DNA of 42,880 nucleotides from an uncultured Clostridium sp. (lineage in GTDB: Bacteria; Bacillota; Clostridia; TANB77; CAG-508), in the NCBI GenBank assembly GCA_900555615.1, contig USMB01000010.1, positions 1 to 42,880 of the forward strand. The letters run 5' to 3'. The stretch's first letter is position 1. Each line of letters begins with the position of its first letter. Below, one piece after another: positions 34,798 to 42,880 of the stretch. The notes under the pieces are model-generated. The model was not told where the DNA came from. It made no database searches and worked only from the letters and a program-made list of their open reading frames with translations. The translations under genes and the position numbers were made by a program.

Positions 34798-35906
34798 TTG
34801 AAAAAAGTAAAAGAACCTGAAAACCTTGGCGCTGTACACACACACACACACACACACACGGTATCTTAGAAAAAAGAATAGTATATTTGGATATGCTGAA
34901 TATAGTAGCAATTATTTCGGTTATAGCTATGCATTGTAATGGAATTGTCCATGGGAATCCAAATATTCGTGCTTGGAATACAAGTTTAATAATAGAATGT
35001 ATATGCTATTTTGCTGTGCCATTGTTTTTCATGATATCAGGAGCTAATCTTTTAAAATATAGAGAAAGATACAATACAAAGGAATTTTATAAAAAAAGAT
35101 GTTTAAAAGTATTGATTCCATTTATATTTTGGGCTACAATAATGTTTATATGGAAAATATTTATTAGAAAGAGTATGACAATAGAAACAGTAAATAGTCC
35201 AATAAAATTATTAAATGCTTTTTTTAGTAACAAAGAAGAAGCAACATATTATTTTATGTTTGAAATATTAGGAATATATCTAATTATTCCATTACTTTCT
35301 TTGTTGACAAAAAAAGAATATAAGAAAACATTATGGTTGACTATTGGATTATTTTTTATATTTAACGCAATGTTGCCCAATATATGTTCATTAATTGGAA
35401 TTACATTATATAGCCAGTTTAAAGTGCCTGTTACCGGATATGTAATTTATATTATTCTTGGATATCTTTTATCAGAAGAAAAAATTGATAAAAAATGGAA
35501 AGTTATTCTTTATATAGGAGCAATATTAGGAGTTATATATAGATATGCTACAACATTTATTTTAAGTAAGAGTGCAGGACAAGTCATAAAAACAACATGG
35601 GGATATTCGTCTTGGCACTGTATGCTATTATCTTCGGCAATTTTTGTACTTATTAAAGATTTAAAAATTAATGAAAAGATAAGAAATAATGAAAAAGTTA
35701 AAAAAATAATTTCAAAAATAGCAGGATGTAGTTTTGGGGTATATTTGATACATATGATAGTAAAATATTATTATACTAATATATTTAATATTAATACTTC
35801 ATCATGGCATTTTAGAACATTAGGGGTAATTGTTATATATTTTATAAGTTTATTGAGTGTAATGTTACTTAAAAAGATACCAGTAGTAAGAAAAGTATTA
35901 CCATAG
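34798..35906 (+). CDS. Acyltransferase-3 family membrane protein with an (AC)n tract in its 5' end; OFF frame as read
   Basis: The body (from about 34860) is a membrane acyltransferase: GILEKRIVYLDMLNIVAIISVIAMHCN is the usual family start with Asp and His, followed by about ten helices. That body has no proper start codon: the open frame begins at a TTG (34887) inside the first helix, with no ribosome site. A good site, AGAGGAG at 34785-34791, precedes TTG 34798, from which translation reads MKKVKEPENLGAV, then alternating His-Thr from 12 AC units, and stops at TAG 34867-34869. With 11 (or 14) units the two frames join. So the gene looks phase-variable by repeat slippage, and this copy is OFF. 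It probably acylates the operon B polymer. Confidence 0.78.
34836..34859 (+). repeat. Dinucleotide repeat (AC)12
   Basis: Twelve perfect AC units lie between the ribosome site and the body of the acyltransferase gene. Nothing similar occurs elsewhere in the window. Loss of one unit or gain of two would bring TTG 34798 into frame with the enzyme. Confidence 0.97.
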
Positions 35907-35916
35907 GAGGAAAAAT

Positions 35917-37047
35917 ATGAAATATGATTATTTAGTAGTCGGTTCAGGCTTATTTGGAGCAATATTTGCAAATGAAGCGAAAAAAAGAGGAAAAAAATGT
36001 TTAGTAATAGACAAACGACCACATGTAGGTGGAAATATCTATACAGAAAATGTAGATGGAATAAATGTACACAAATATGGAGCACATATATTTCATACTA
36101 GCAACAAAGAAGTATGGCAATACATAAATCAATTTGCAGAATTTAATAGATATACAAACTCACCAGTAGCAAGATACAAAGATGAATTATATAATATGCC
36201 ATTTAATATGAATACATTTAACAAATTGTGGGGAGTAGTAACTCCAGAGCAAGCAAAAACAAAAATAGAAGAAGAGAAAAAAGAAGCGGGAATTACAGAA
36301 CCTCAAAATTTAGAAGAACAAGCAATAAGTTTAGTTGGAAAAACAATATATGAAAAATTAGTAAAAGGATATACAGAAAAACAATGGGGAAAAAGAGCAA
36401 CAGAATTACCAAGTTTCATAATAAAGAGATTACCAGTAAGATTTATATATGATAATAACTATTTTAATGATGTATATCAAGGAATTCCAATTGGAGGATA
36501 TACACAAATAATAGAAAAAATGTTAGATGGAATAGAAGTTAGACTAAATTGTGATTTCTTTGACAATAGAGAAGAATTAGAAAATATAGCAGAAAAAATA
36601 ATATTTACAGGTCCAATAGATAAATATTACAATTATCAATTTGGAGAACTTGAATATAGAAGTTTAAGATTTGAAACAGAAGAGCTAGAAGAAGAGAATT
36701 ATCAAGGAAATGCAGTAGTAAACTATACAGAATATGAAGTACCATATACAAGAATAATTGAACATAAACATTTTGAGTATGGACCAAGCCTTGGAAAAGT
36801 TGCAGAAGGAGAAACTGCAAAGAAAACAATAATAACAAGAGAATATCCTGATAAATGGGTACAAGGAAAAGAACCATATTACACAATGAATGATGAAAAA
36901 AACACTAAGTTATATGCACAATACAAAGAATTGGCAGATAAGGATAATAAAGTTATATTTGGAGGAAGATTAGGACAATATAAATATTTTGATATGGACA
37001 AAGTAATAATAGAGGCTCTTAAAATATCAAAAGAAGAGTTAAACTAA
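35917..37047 (+). CDS. glf: UDP-galactopyranose mutase
   Basis: A 376-aa flavoenzyme that turns UDP-galactopyranose into UDP-galactofuranose. The FAD-binding Rossmann start is YLVVGSGLFGAIFANEA, followed by IDKRPHVGGNIYTE and KYGAHIFHT, all diagnostic. FTGPIDKYY and the C-terminal GGRLGQYKYFDMDKV are also conserved. The polymer of operon B thus probably contains galactofuranose. RBS AGGAGG is 9 nt upstream of the ATG. Confidence 0.96.
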   Translation: MKYDYLVVGSGLFGAIFANEAKKRGKKCLVIDKRPHVGGNIYTENVDGINVHKYGAHIFHTSNKEVWQYINQFAEFNRYTNSPVARYKDELYNMPFNMNTFNKLWGVVTPEQAKTKIEEEKKEAGITEPQNLEEQAISLVGKTIYEKLVKGYTEKQWGKRATELPSFIIKRLPVRFIYDNNYFNDVYQGIPIGGYTQIIEKMLDGIEVRLNCDFFDNREELENIAEKIIFTGPIDKYYNYQFGELEYRSLRFETEELEEENYQGNAVVNYTEYEVPYTRIIEHKHFEYGPSLGKVAEGETAKKTIITREYPDKWVQGKEPYYTMNDEKNTKLYAQYKELADKDNKVIFGGRLGQYKYFDMDKVIIEALKISKEELN

Positions 37048-37069
37048 TCCAAAAGAAAAGAGGTTAAAA

Positions 37070-38146
37070 ATGGGAAAACATAGTGAAGAAAATCCAAAAG
37101 TAAAAACAAAATCAAAAGTTTTAAAAATATTTTTAAGAATATTATTGGTTATATTAATTATAATCGTTATATTAGCAGGAATTGCAGCTGGACTTGTTGC
37201 AGATAAGCTTGGAAAAATAAATGTAGAAGAAATAGATAAAACTGCAATAGGAATAAGTGAAGAAACCAAAGAAGAATTATCTGGTTATAGAAATATAGCC
37301 TTATTCGGAGTTGATTCTAGAGCAGATGACTATGGTGTGGGAAATAGAAGCGATTGTATTATGATTGCAAGTATGAATCAAAAAACAAATGATATAAAGA
37401 TAATATCAGTTTACAGAGATACTTATATGCAAGTAGAAGAAAAAGGAAAAGATAAATTAGACAAAGTAACACATGCATATGCATATGGTGGACCACAAGG
37501 AGCATTAAAAGCATTAAATACAAACTTAGATTTAAATATAGCAGAATATGTTACAGCAAACTTTGATGCAGTAATAGCTGCAGTAGATGCAGTTGGTGGA
37601 GTAACAATAGATGTAGATAGTTCAGAAGTAAAATATATTAATAAATATATAAATGATTTAATTGAAGATACACATGGAAGAGAAGGAACTGCAGCAGATG
37701 CAATAACAAAACCAGGAAAACAAACACTTACTGGAGCTCAAGCTTTAGCATATTCAAGAATTAGATATACTGAAGGTGGAGACTATAAAAGAACAGAAAG
37801 AATGAGAACAGTAATAGAAGCAATGTTATCAAAAGTAAAAACATTAAATGTAGGACAATTAAATAAATTTGTAGATATTATTTTACCAAAAATAAGTACA
37901 AATATTTCTACAACAGACATTCTAGGATTAGTTCCAAGCATAGCATCATTCAATATTACAGATAGTTTAGGATGGCCATATGAAACAAAAGGAATAACAC
38001 TAGACAGATGGTATGGTGTTCCAGTAACACTTGAAAGTAATGTGGAACAATTACACAGAGAAGTGTTCGGACAAGCGGATTACACAGTAAATAGCACAAT
38101 TAAAAATATAAGTGATCAAATAGTAAAAAAGACAAATTATAAATAA
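37070..38146 (+). CDS. LytR-CpsA-Psr family glycopolymer ligase
   Basis: A 358-aa membrane-anchored enzyme: a short basic cytoplasmic tail, one helix (about 21-45), then the extracellular LCP domain. Conserved parts include FGVDSRADD, GNRSDCIMIASMN, ISVYRDTYM (polyprenyl-phosphate-binding Arg), GGPQGALKALN and YSRIRYTEGGDYKRTERMR. LCP proteins move finished glycopolymers from the lipid carrier to peptidoglycan. As last gene of operon B it would anchor the polymer. No hairpin terminator follows; the next promoter begins 14 nt later. Confidence 0.94.
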   Translation: MGKHSEENPKVKTKSKVLKIFLRILLVILIIIVILAGIAAGLVADKLGKINVEEIDKTAIGISEETKEELSGYRNIALFGVDSRADDYGVGNRSDCIMIASMNQKTNDIKIISVYRDTYMQVEEKGKDKLDKVTHAYAYGGPQGALKALNTNLDLNIAEYVTANFDAVIAAVDAVGGVTIDVDSSEVKYINKYINDLIEDTHGREGTAADAITKPGKQTLTGAQALAYSRIRYTEGGDYKRTERMRTVIEAMLSKVKTLNVGQLNKFVDIILPKISTNISTTDILGLVPSIASFNITDSLGWPYETKGITLDRWYGVPVTLESNVEQLHREVFGQADYTVNSTIKNISDQIVKKTNYK

Positions 38147-38160
38147 TTTTTTAAAAACTA

Positions 38161-38189
38161 TTGCACAATAAAAATTATAATGTTATAAT
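38161..38189 (+). promoter_or_regulatory. Promoter of the surface protein/sortase/cps regulation operon
   Basis: TTGCAC at 38161-38166, a 17-nt spacer and a perfect TATAAT at 38184-38189, 34 nt before the start codon. Confidence 0.8.
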
Positions 38190-38223
38190 CAAATTGTTAG
38201 AAGAAAAAGGAGGAGATTTTGAT

Positions 38224-38751
38224 ATGAAAAAAACACTAATAGTATCAATTTTAATGTCTATAATTTTGTTTGTAGGAGCTTCAGTAGTAAGTGCTGCAAC
38301 AACAGAAACATTAGCAGATGAGTTGTATGTTAAAGGAAAGAAATATGGAATGACAACAGCAGACAAAGTAAGAATCGAAAGATACTTATCAGAAAATCCA
38401 GTAACAGACGAACAAGCAAATCAAATAATGTCAAAAGCTGATGAAGCAGTAGCAGTTATGGAAAATGCAGGAGTTACAAATTATAATAAATTAACTCAAG
38501 ACAAAAAAAGTGAATTAAAAACAATTGCAAAAGAAGCAGCTGATGTAATAGATGCAAAATTAGTATTCAAATCTGGTTCAGTAGAGATTTACGATGCTAA
38601 CGGAAAACTAATTGAAACAGTTGCACAAAATAATGGCAAATTAGCATATACAGGAAATAATAGTGTTAACGTTGTTTTAACAGTATCTGTAATAGCAATG
38701 ATTGCCCTTGCTATCACTGTTGGAGGAAAAAAAATTGCAAACGCAAAATAA
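38224..38751 (+). CDS. LAYTG-motif cell-wall-anchored surface protein
   Basis: A 175-aa secreted protein. Signal peptide about 1-24 (cleavage near VSAA). Residues 25-135 are helical and acidic without a known domain. LAYTG at 140-144 is followed by a hydrophobic helix (about 148-166) and a Lys-rich tail, a sorting signal of the LAxTG type. The start at ATG 38224 follows AAAGGAGGA; the open frame reaches back to 38161 but overlaps the promoter. The very next gene, overlapping by 17 nt, is a sortase, so this is its likely substrate. Confidence 0.86.
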   Translation: MKKTLIVSILMSIILFVGASVVSAATTETLADELYVKGKKYGMTTADKVRIERYLSENPVTDEQANQIMSKADEAVAVMENAGVTNYNKLTQDKKSELKTIAKEAADVIDAKLVFKSGSVEIYDANGKLIETVAQNNGKLAYTGNNSVNVVLTVSVIAMIALAITVGGKKIANAK

Positions 38752-39370
38752 ATTAATGCAATCAGTAAAAGCAACTATTAGTAGTATAATAGTTGCTTTA
38801 TTAATTACTGGACTCTTATTATTTGGAGTAAAGCTATTTTTAGGGCGAGAAATAGAAACGATTTTTACATTAGCAAATAAAGTATCAATTTCAACAAACT
38901 CCAATAAAAATACAGAGCAACCAACAATAGTAAAAAAAGAAGAAAAATACACATTAAAAAATTATCCTGAATATGGCACACAATATGCCACAATTGAAAT
39001 AGATAAAATAGATGTAAATCTACCAGTATATTTCGGAGATACACTAGATGTATTAAAAAAAGGAGTTGGACATTCTACTGGAAGTTATTTTCCTGGAGAA
39101 GGTGGTTCAATTGTTTATATGGGGCATAATTCCAAAAAAGTATTTAGAAGATTTTCAGAATTACAGATAGGCGATGAAATTAAAATTACTACATCATATG
39201 GCGAATATACATACAAAATTTATGACATGGAATTAATAAATGAGACAGATGTAGATAAATTGCCAATTCAAAGAGACAAGGAAATATTGATGATATATAC
39301 TTGTTATCCATTCAACAATATCGGATATGCAACACAAAGATATGTTGTATATGCAGAACTTGAAAAATAG
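38735..39370 (+). CDS. Sortase (class D-like)
   Basis: A 211-aa transpeptidase: N-terminal helix (about 14-36), then the sortase beta-barrel with His131 (YMGHNSK), catalytic Cys190 in MIYTCYPF and Arg202 in TQRYVVYAEL. The TCYPF form and short size suit class D enzymes of clostridia and bacilli. I start it at TTG 38735 because GGAGG (38722-38726) lies 8 nt before; the ATG at 38756 has no such site. It would cut LAYTG and perhaps LPKAG proteins and join them to peptidoglycan. The first codons lie inside the upstream substrate gene. Confidence 0.9.
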   Translation: MQTQNKLMQSVKATISSIIVALLITGLLLFGVKLFLGREIETIFTLANKVSISTNSNKNTEQPTIVKKEEKYTLKNYPEYGTQYATIEIDKIDVNLPVYFGDTLDVLKKGVGHSTGSYFPGEGGSIVYMGHNSKKVFRRFSELQIGDEIKITTSYGEYTYKIYDMELINETDVDKLPIQRDKEILMIYTCYPFNNIGYATQRYVVYAELEK

Positions 39371-39385
39371 GAAAGGAAAGTCAAA

Positions 39386-40225
39386 ATGAAAGTATTAACA
39401 AATCTTCTAAAATTCATACTTATAGTGGTGCTTGCTGTGTGTAGCATAGCAATAGGGATAATTCAAATAGTAACACAAACAGTTTTAAATAAAAATTATA
39501 TAATTCAAAAAATGGAAGAAACTAATTTTTATAGTGAAACATATAAATTAGTTCAATCAAATTTTGAAAAATACATTGAACAATCAGGCTTTGAAGAAAA
39601 TATATTAGAAAATATATGCACAGAAGAAAAAGTAAAACAAGATATAAATTTAATGATTTCAAATATATATGAAGGTGCAAATAAAACCATTGATATAACA
39701 GAAATATCAGACAATTTGAATGCTAATATAGATAAACTTAATATTAGAGATAGTAAAAACCAAAAAGCAATTGAACAATTTGTTGAACATATATGTCAAG
39801 AGTATACAGATACATTAGTTCATACAAAATATGAAAATGATATAAATAAATTTTATAAAGAAATTGTTATAAAAAAAGATAAAATCGAAAAAATAGTAAT
39901 AATAGCATTGGTAATAGATGTAATTATTATTTTGATTGTAAATAATAAAAATATCGAAAAAGATTTTCAAAGTATTGGAACTGCGATATTTTCAAGTTCA
40001 GCTTTTGAACTTATAGCTTGTCAGATAATCAATTTAAGAGTTAGCATTAAAGGAATAAAGATTTTTAATGATGCATTTTCAGATATGATTGTGGCAATTA
40101 TTCAAAATGTAATTTCAAAAGTGGTTTCATTTGGAATTGCAACACTGATGATAGCGATTATATTAATTATTATAAATGCAATAATAATATTTTTTAGTAT
40201 ACGTAAAGATGAAAGGAAAAGATAA
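39386..40225 (+). CDS. Membrane protein of unknown function
   Basis: A 279-aa protein, not recognised. One N-terminal helix (about 8-32) is followed by an acidic helical domain (about 35-165) probably outside the cell, then three hydrophobic segments (about 168-188, 205-225, 240-270) and a short basic tail. The layout recalls small Clostridium membrane proteins placed between sortase and cps genes. Its stop overlaps the start of the chain-length gene by one base, so the two are probably made together. Confidence 0.75.
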   Translation: MKVLTNLLKFILIVVLAVCSIAIGIIQIVTQTVLNKNYIIQKMEETNFYSETYKLVQSNFEKYIEQSGFEENILENICTEEKVKQDINLMISNIYEGANKTIDITEISDNLNANIDKLNIRDSKNQKAIEQFVEHICQEYTDTLVHTKYENDINKFYKEIVIKKDKIEKIVIIALVIDVIIILIVNNKNIEKDFQSIGTAIFSSSAFELIACQIINLRVSIKGIKIFNDAFSDMIVAIIQNVISKVVSFGIATLMIAIILIIINAIIIFFSIRKDERKR

Positions 40226-40935
40226 TGGAAGAACTAGATTTAAAAGAATTATTTCAAATATTTTGGAAAAAGAAAGTACAAATAGCTCTAATAGTTGCAA
40301 TTTTTGCAATTATAGGAGTAATTTATAGTGTAGGTTTTGTAAAGCCTAAATATAAAGCAAAGACAAGTTTGATATTAGCAACAAACTCTTCATCACAAAC
40401 AAATGCAGGTTCTATTACAACAACAGATGTTACATTAAATTCTAAGTTGGTTTCAACATATATTAAACTTGTAAAAAGTGACAAAGTTGTAAGAAATGTA
40501 ATTTCAAATTTAGCTTTAGATATGGATGAGGAGGAATTGAAAAATAGTGTTAGTGTAACAACTACAAATGACACAGAATTTATTGAAATTTCGGTAGAAA
40601 ATGCTGATCCGGTTTTAGCAACTAAAATTGCAAACGAAGTGTCAAAAGTTCTTATAGAAAATGTTAAAGAATTTTATAAAGCAGAGAATGTTCATGTTGT
40701 AGATTTGGCAGAAATTCCACAAGCACCATATAATGTAAATCATGTTAAAGATGCTGTTATATTTGCATTTATCGGAATAGTTGTTGCGGTATTATATGTT
40801 TTAGTTTTAAATATGTTAGATACATCAGTAAAATCAGAAGACGATATTGAAAAGATTACAGGGCTTAGAGTGTTGGTTTCTTTACCATTATACGAAACTA
40901 ATACACCAAGAAATAAAAGAGGAGGAAGAAGATAA
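40225..40935 (+). CDS. Polysaccharide co-polymerase / chain-length regulator (Wzz, CpsC/YveK type)
   Basis: A 236-aa protein with two membrane helices (about 17-38 and 170-195) around the Wzz domain. The second helix is preceded by the Pro-rich PQAPYNVN, a hallmark of the class. It modulates polymer length and activates the separate tyrosine kinase CpsD in Gram-positive bacteria. It overlaps the membrane protein and kinase genes by one base each (TAATG). Confidence 0.92.
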   Translation: MEELDLKELFQIFWKKKVQIALIVAIFAIIGVIYSVGFVKPKYKAKTSLILATNSSSQTNAGSITTTDVTLNSKLVSTYIKLVKSDKVVRNVISNLALDMDEEELKNSVSVTTTNDTEFIEISVENADPVLATKIANEVSKVLIENVKEFYKAENVHVVDLAEIPQAPYNVNHVKDAVIFAFIGIVVAVLYVLVLNMLDTSVKSEDDIEKITGLRVLVSLPLYETNTPRNKRGGRR

Positions 40936-41906
40936 TGAAAAGAGAATTGATAGCACACGAAGATCCAAAATCTCATGTATCTGAACTTTTTAGAGCATTG
41001 AGAACTAATATACAATTTATGAATTCAAGTAGACATTTAAAGTCTTTATTAGTAACATCAACATTACCAGGAGAAGGAAAGACATGGGTGTCTTCTAATT
41101 TAGCAATTGCTTTTGCTCAAACAGATAAAAGAGTTGTTTTAATTGATGCAGATATGAGAAAATGTTGCTTACATGACATTTTTAATGTAAAAGCATGTCC
41201 GGGATTATCTAATTATTTAGCAGGAATGGGAGCAGAAAATCCTCAAAGTGATGATATAAGTGCTTATTTAAGAGAAACAGAAATACCAAATTTGTATTTA
41301 TTGCCAGCTGGAAATGTGCCACCAAATCCATCTGAGTTATTGTCAAGTCCTCAAATGTCACATCTTTTACACAAACTAAAAGGAATGTTTGATTTAATTG
41401 TTATAGATGCAACTCCATCAAAATTAGTAACAGATGCAGTCGTATTGTCAAGAATAGTAGATTCAACAATTGTAGTTGTTGGACATAATATGACTAAAAA
41501 AGATGATTTAACAAAAGTTGTTAAAGATATTAAGAATGTTGGTGGAAATATAGCAGGAGTTGTTTATAATCAAAAACCATCTACAAATAAAAAGAGCAAT
41601 GAAACTTATTATTATGCTTCAGTACCTTCTGCAAAAAGAAAAGAAATAGAGTATCAAAAACAAAAAGAAACACAAGTAAATAGAACTACAGATATGTTAA
41701 ATAGAGATAGAAATCCAGAAGAATTTCAGAAAAAGGCTTTGGAAGAGCAGGAACAAGCTAATCAGATACGTGACGAAGAAGGAAAAACTCCAGAAGAAAG
41801 AGCTACAGAAATGTTAAAACGTTTTAATGATTATTTGATACAAGAAAAAGAAAAAGTAGATAACAGAAATAATGAGAGCTATGATAACAATAATGACAGG
41901 AGTTAA
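40935..41906 (+). CDS. Bacterial tyrosine kinase of capsule synthesis (CpsD/CapB) with long hydrophilic tail
   Basis: A 323-aa BY-kinase. Walker A STLPGEGKTWVSSNLA (about 54-69), Walker A' VVLIDADMRK (about 75-84) and Walker B FDLIVIDATPS (about 153-163; the common form is IDTPP, so one residue differs) are present. Unlike the usual 230-aa enzymes it goes on for about 100 charged residues. The Tyr cluster that is normally terminal (here ETYYYAS, about 221-227) lies before this tail, which contains two loose repeats around TTDMLNR and ATEMLKR. CpsD autophosphorylates and, with CpsC, regulates export. The tail is odd and may bind a partner (inference). Confidence 0.92.
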   Translation: MKRELIAHEDPKSHVSELFRALRTNIQFMNSSRHLKSLLVTSTLPGEGKTWVSSNLAIAFAQTDKRVVLIDADMRKCCLHDIFNVKACPGLSNYLAGMGAENPQSDDISAYLRETEIPNLYLLPAGNVPPNPSELLSSPQMSHLLHKLKGMFDLIVIDATPSKLVTDAVVLSRIVDSTIVVVGHNMTKKDDLTKVVKDIKNVGGNIAGVVYNQKPSTNKKSNETYYYASVPSAKRKEIEYQKQKETQVNRTTDMLNRDRNPEEFQKKALEEQEQANQIRDEEGKTPEERATEMLKRFNDYLIQEKEKVDNRNNESYDNNNDRS

Positions 41907-41915
41907 TAATTAGAT

Positions 41916-42617
41916 ATGATAGATTTTCATTCACATATTTTACCAGGAATTGATGATGGAGCAACTAGTGGTGAAGATACAATAAAAATGATTGAAGAGG
42001 CTAAATCTGCTGGGTTTACAGCAATAATTTCTACATCACATTATATCGAAGGGTATTATGAATGTGATGTAGAAACAAGAAAAAAATTACTAGATGGTGT
42101 ACAAAATAATAGCGCTATAAATTTATATTTGGGTAGTGAAATTTATGCTTCTACTGAAATGATAAATTTTATAGCAAATCAAAAGGCATCTACGATAAAT
42201 AATTCACATTACATATTATTTGAATTTCCTCTAAATACTAAGCCTTTATATGCTAAAGAATTAGTATATGAGTTAATAGCGAATGGGTATAAACCTATAA
42301 TTGCACATCCGGAAAGATATAGCTATGTAAAAGAGAATATTGGCTTTATTCAAGAGTTAGTAGAAATGGGGGCATTGCTTCAATCTAATTACGGAAGTAT
42401 TGATGGAATGTATGGTTTTGAAGCTAAGAAAACTGTAAAAAAATTGTTAAAGTCAGGATTAGTAACATTCATGGGATCTGACGTTCATAGACCGAATCAA
42501 ATTTATCCTAAAATTTCTAAAATTTTGAAAAAAATTGCAAAAATAATTCCGGAGCAAGAATTGATAGAAATTACAACATTAAATGCACAAAAAGTATTGA
42601 ATGATGAAGAAATTTAA
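41916..42617 (+). CDS. Manganese-dependent tyrosine-protein phosphatase (CpsB/YwqE, PHP fold)
   Basis: A 233-aa PHP-fold phosphatase that removes phosphate from CpsD. Metal ligands are seen in DFHSHILPGIDDG, STSHYIEG, IAHPERY and GSDVHRP. The size and motifs match CpsB/CapC/YwqE. It ends the operon; a terminator lies 4 nt on. The ribosome site AGGAG is 13 nt from the ATG, a longer gap than usual. Confidence 0.94.
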   Translation: MIDFHSHILPGIDDGATSGEDTIKMIEEAKSAGFTAIISTSHYIEGYYECDVETRKKLLDGVQNNSAINLYLGSEIYASTEMINFIANQKASTINNSHYILFEFPLNTKPLYAKELVYELIANGYKPIIAHPERYSYVKENIGFIQELVEMGALLQSNYGSIDGMYGFEAKKTVKKLLKSGLVTFMGSDVHRPNQIYPKISKILKKIAKIIPEQELIEITTLNAQKVLNDEEI

Positions 42618-42620
42618 TAA

Positions 42621-42648
42621 AAGGCAGGAGCACATCTCCTGCCTTTAT
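42621..42648 (+). terminator. Intrinsic terminator of the cps regulation operon
   Basis: AAGGCAGGAG (42621-42630) pairs with CTCCTGCCTT (about 42636-42645) across CACAT, with a short T-run. The stretch from here to 42754 shows no other feature I can support. Confidence 0.82.
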
Positions 42649-42754
42649 GTATGCTTAAACTAAAAACATATATAAAACCAAGAAAAATACTTCTGCCATA
42701 TTGTGCTTTGAAAAACACAAACTAAATATTATTAGAAACTAACTATAGTAAAAA

Positions 42755-42880
42755 CTACTTATTAGCCATATTGTTTTCAACTTGTTGAATCATTTTTCTA
42801 ACCATATTTCCACCGATTTTACCAGCATCTTTTGCTGATATATCTCCGTTGTATCCGTCTTTTAAAGTTACACCAACTTC
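42755..42880 (-). CDS. Alpha/beta-type small acid-soluble spore protein, 5' partial
   Basis: The minus-strand frame enters at the window edge and stops at TAG 42755-42757 (41 visible residues). It reads EVGVTLKDGYNGDIS, then KDAGKIGGNMVRKMI and a short polar end, which is the C-terminal half of the SASP family (consensus xxGxxGGxMVxxMI). These proteins coat spore DNA and protect it from UV and heat. They are made in the forespore under sigma-G and SpoVT, so the gene supports the endospore-forming nature of the host. Confidence 0.94.
   Translation of the reverse strand, partial: EVGVTLKDGYNGDISAKDAGKIGGNMVRKMIQQVENNMANK

Noticed and set aside
34670..34855. Minus-strand frame over the AC repeat (Cys-Val repeats)
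   Set aside because: It is only the complement of the dinucleotide tract and the SDR gene, with no start signal or domain.

Overview
The window looks like chromosomal DNA from an AT-rich, endospore-forming member of the Clostridia, probably an uncultured gut-type lineage. The grounds are the very low G+C, the AGA-dominated arginine codons, a T-box in front of thrS, a spoVT gene with a sigma-G-like promoter, and an alpha/beta-type small acid-soluble spore protein at the right edge. No species can be named from the sequence alone.

Region 1 (1-12120) is mostly housekeeping: ychF (5' end outside the window), a small Asn/Thr-rich LPKAG surface protein, T-box plus thrS, a frameshifted M14 carboxypeptidase, a nucleoside deaminase, an MBL-fold hydrolase, ssrA (tmRNA), a C39-like papain-fold protein, spoVT, mutS2 (frameshifted at its 3' end), an orphan 105-aa gene and hpf.

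Region 2 (12170-38146) holds two adjacent surface-polysaccharide operons. Operon A (12208-25867) has VanZ, an initiating sugar-phosphate transferase, four GT4 and two GT2 glycosyltransferases, four acyltransferases, a candidate polymerase and a Wzx flippase. Operon B (26645-38146) begins with a closely related second copy of the sugar-phosphate transferase. It continues with a DUF4422 protein, GT2s, polymerase, flippase, pyruvyl transferase, SDR, an acyltransferase, UDP-galactopyranose mutase and an LCP ligase. The two operons start with similar promoters (TTGAAA, 17 nt, TATA-box) and the same AAAGTATTGAAAAA string.

Region 3 (38161-42617) runs from one strong promoter: LAYTG surface protein, sortase, membrane protein, then CpsC, CpsD (BY-kinase) and CpsB (PHP phosphatase). 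This is the chain-length and phosphorylation module that probably serves one or both polymers. LCP and sortase then attach glycans and proteins to the wall.

Two signals stand out. (1) Three genes (M14 peptidase, mutS2, a GT2) are each broken by one extra base. In all three the extra base is a C that makes an in-frame CGG codon, and skipping that C restores the conserved protein, always with a Gly. These are the only in-frame CGG codons I could find in the AT-rich genes of the window. (2) The acyltransferase of operon B has an (AC)12 dinucleotide repeat between a well-placed start site and its body; as read it is one repeat unit out of frame, the layout of a phase-variable gene. In addition, three single-gene units with richer G+C, their own promoters and no recognisable family (C39-like protein, 105-aa protein, coiled-coil protein) sit among the housekeeping genes.
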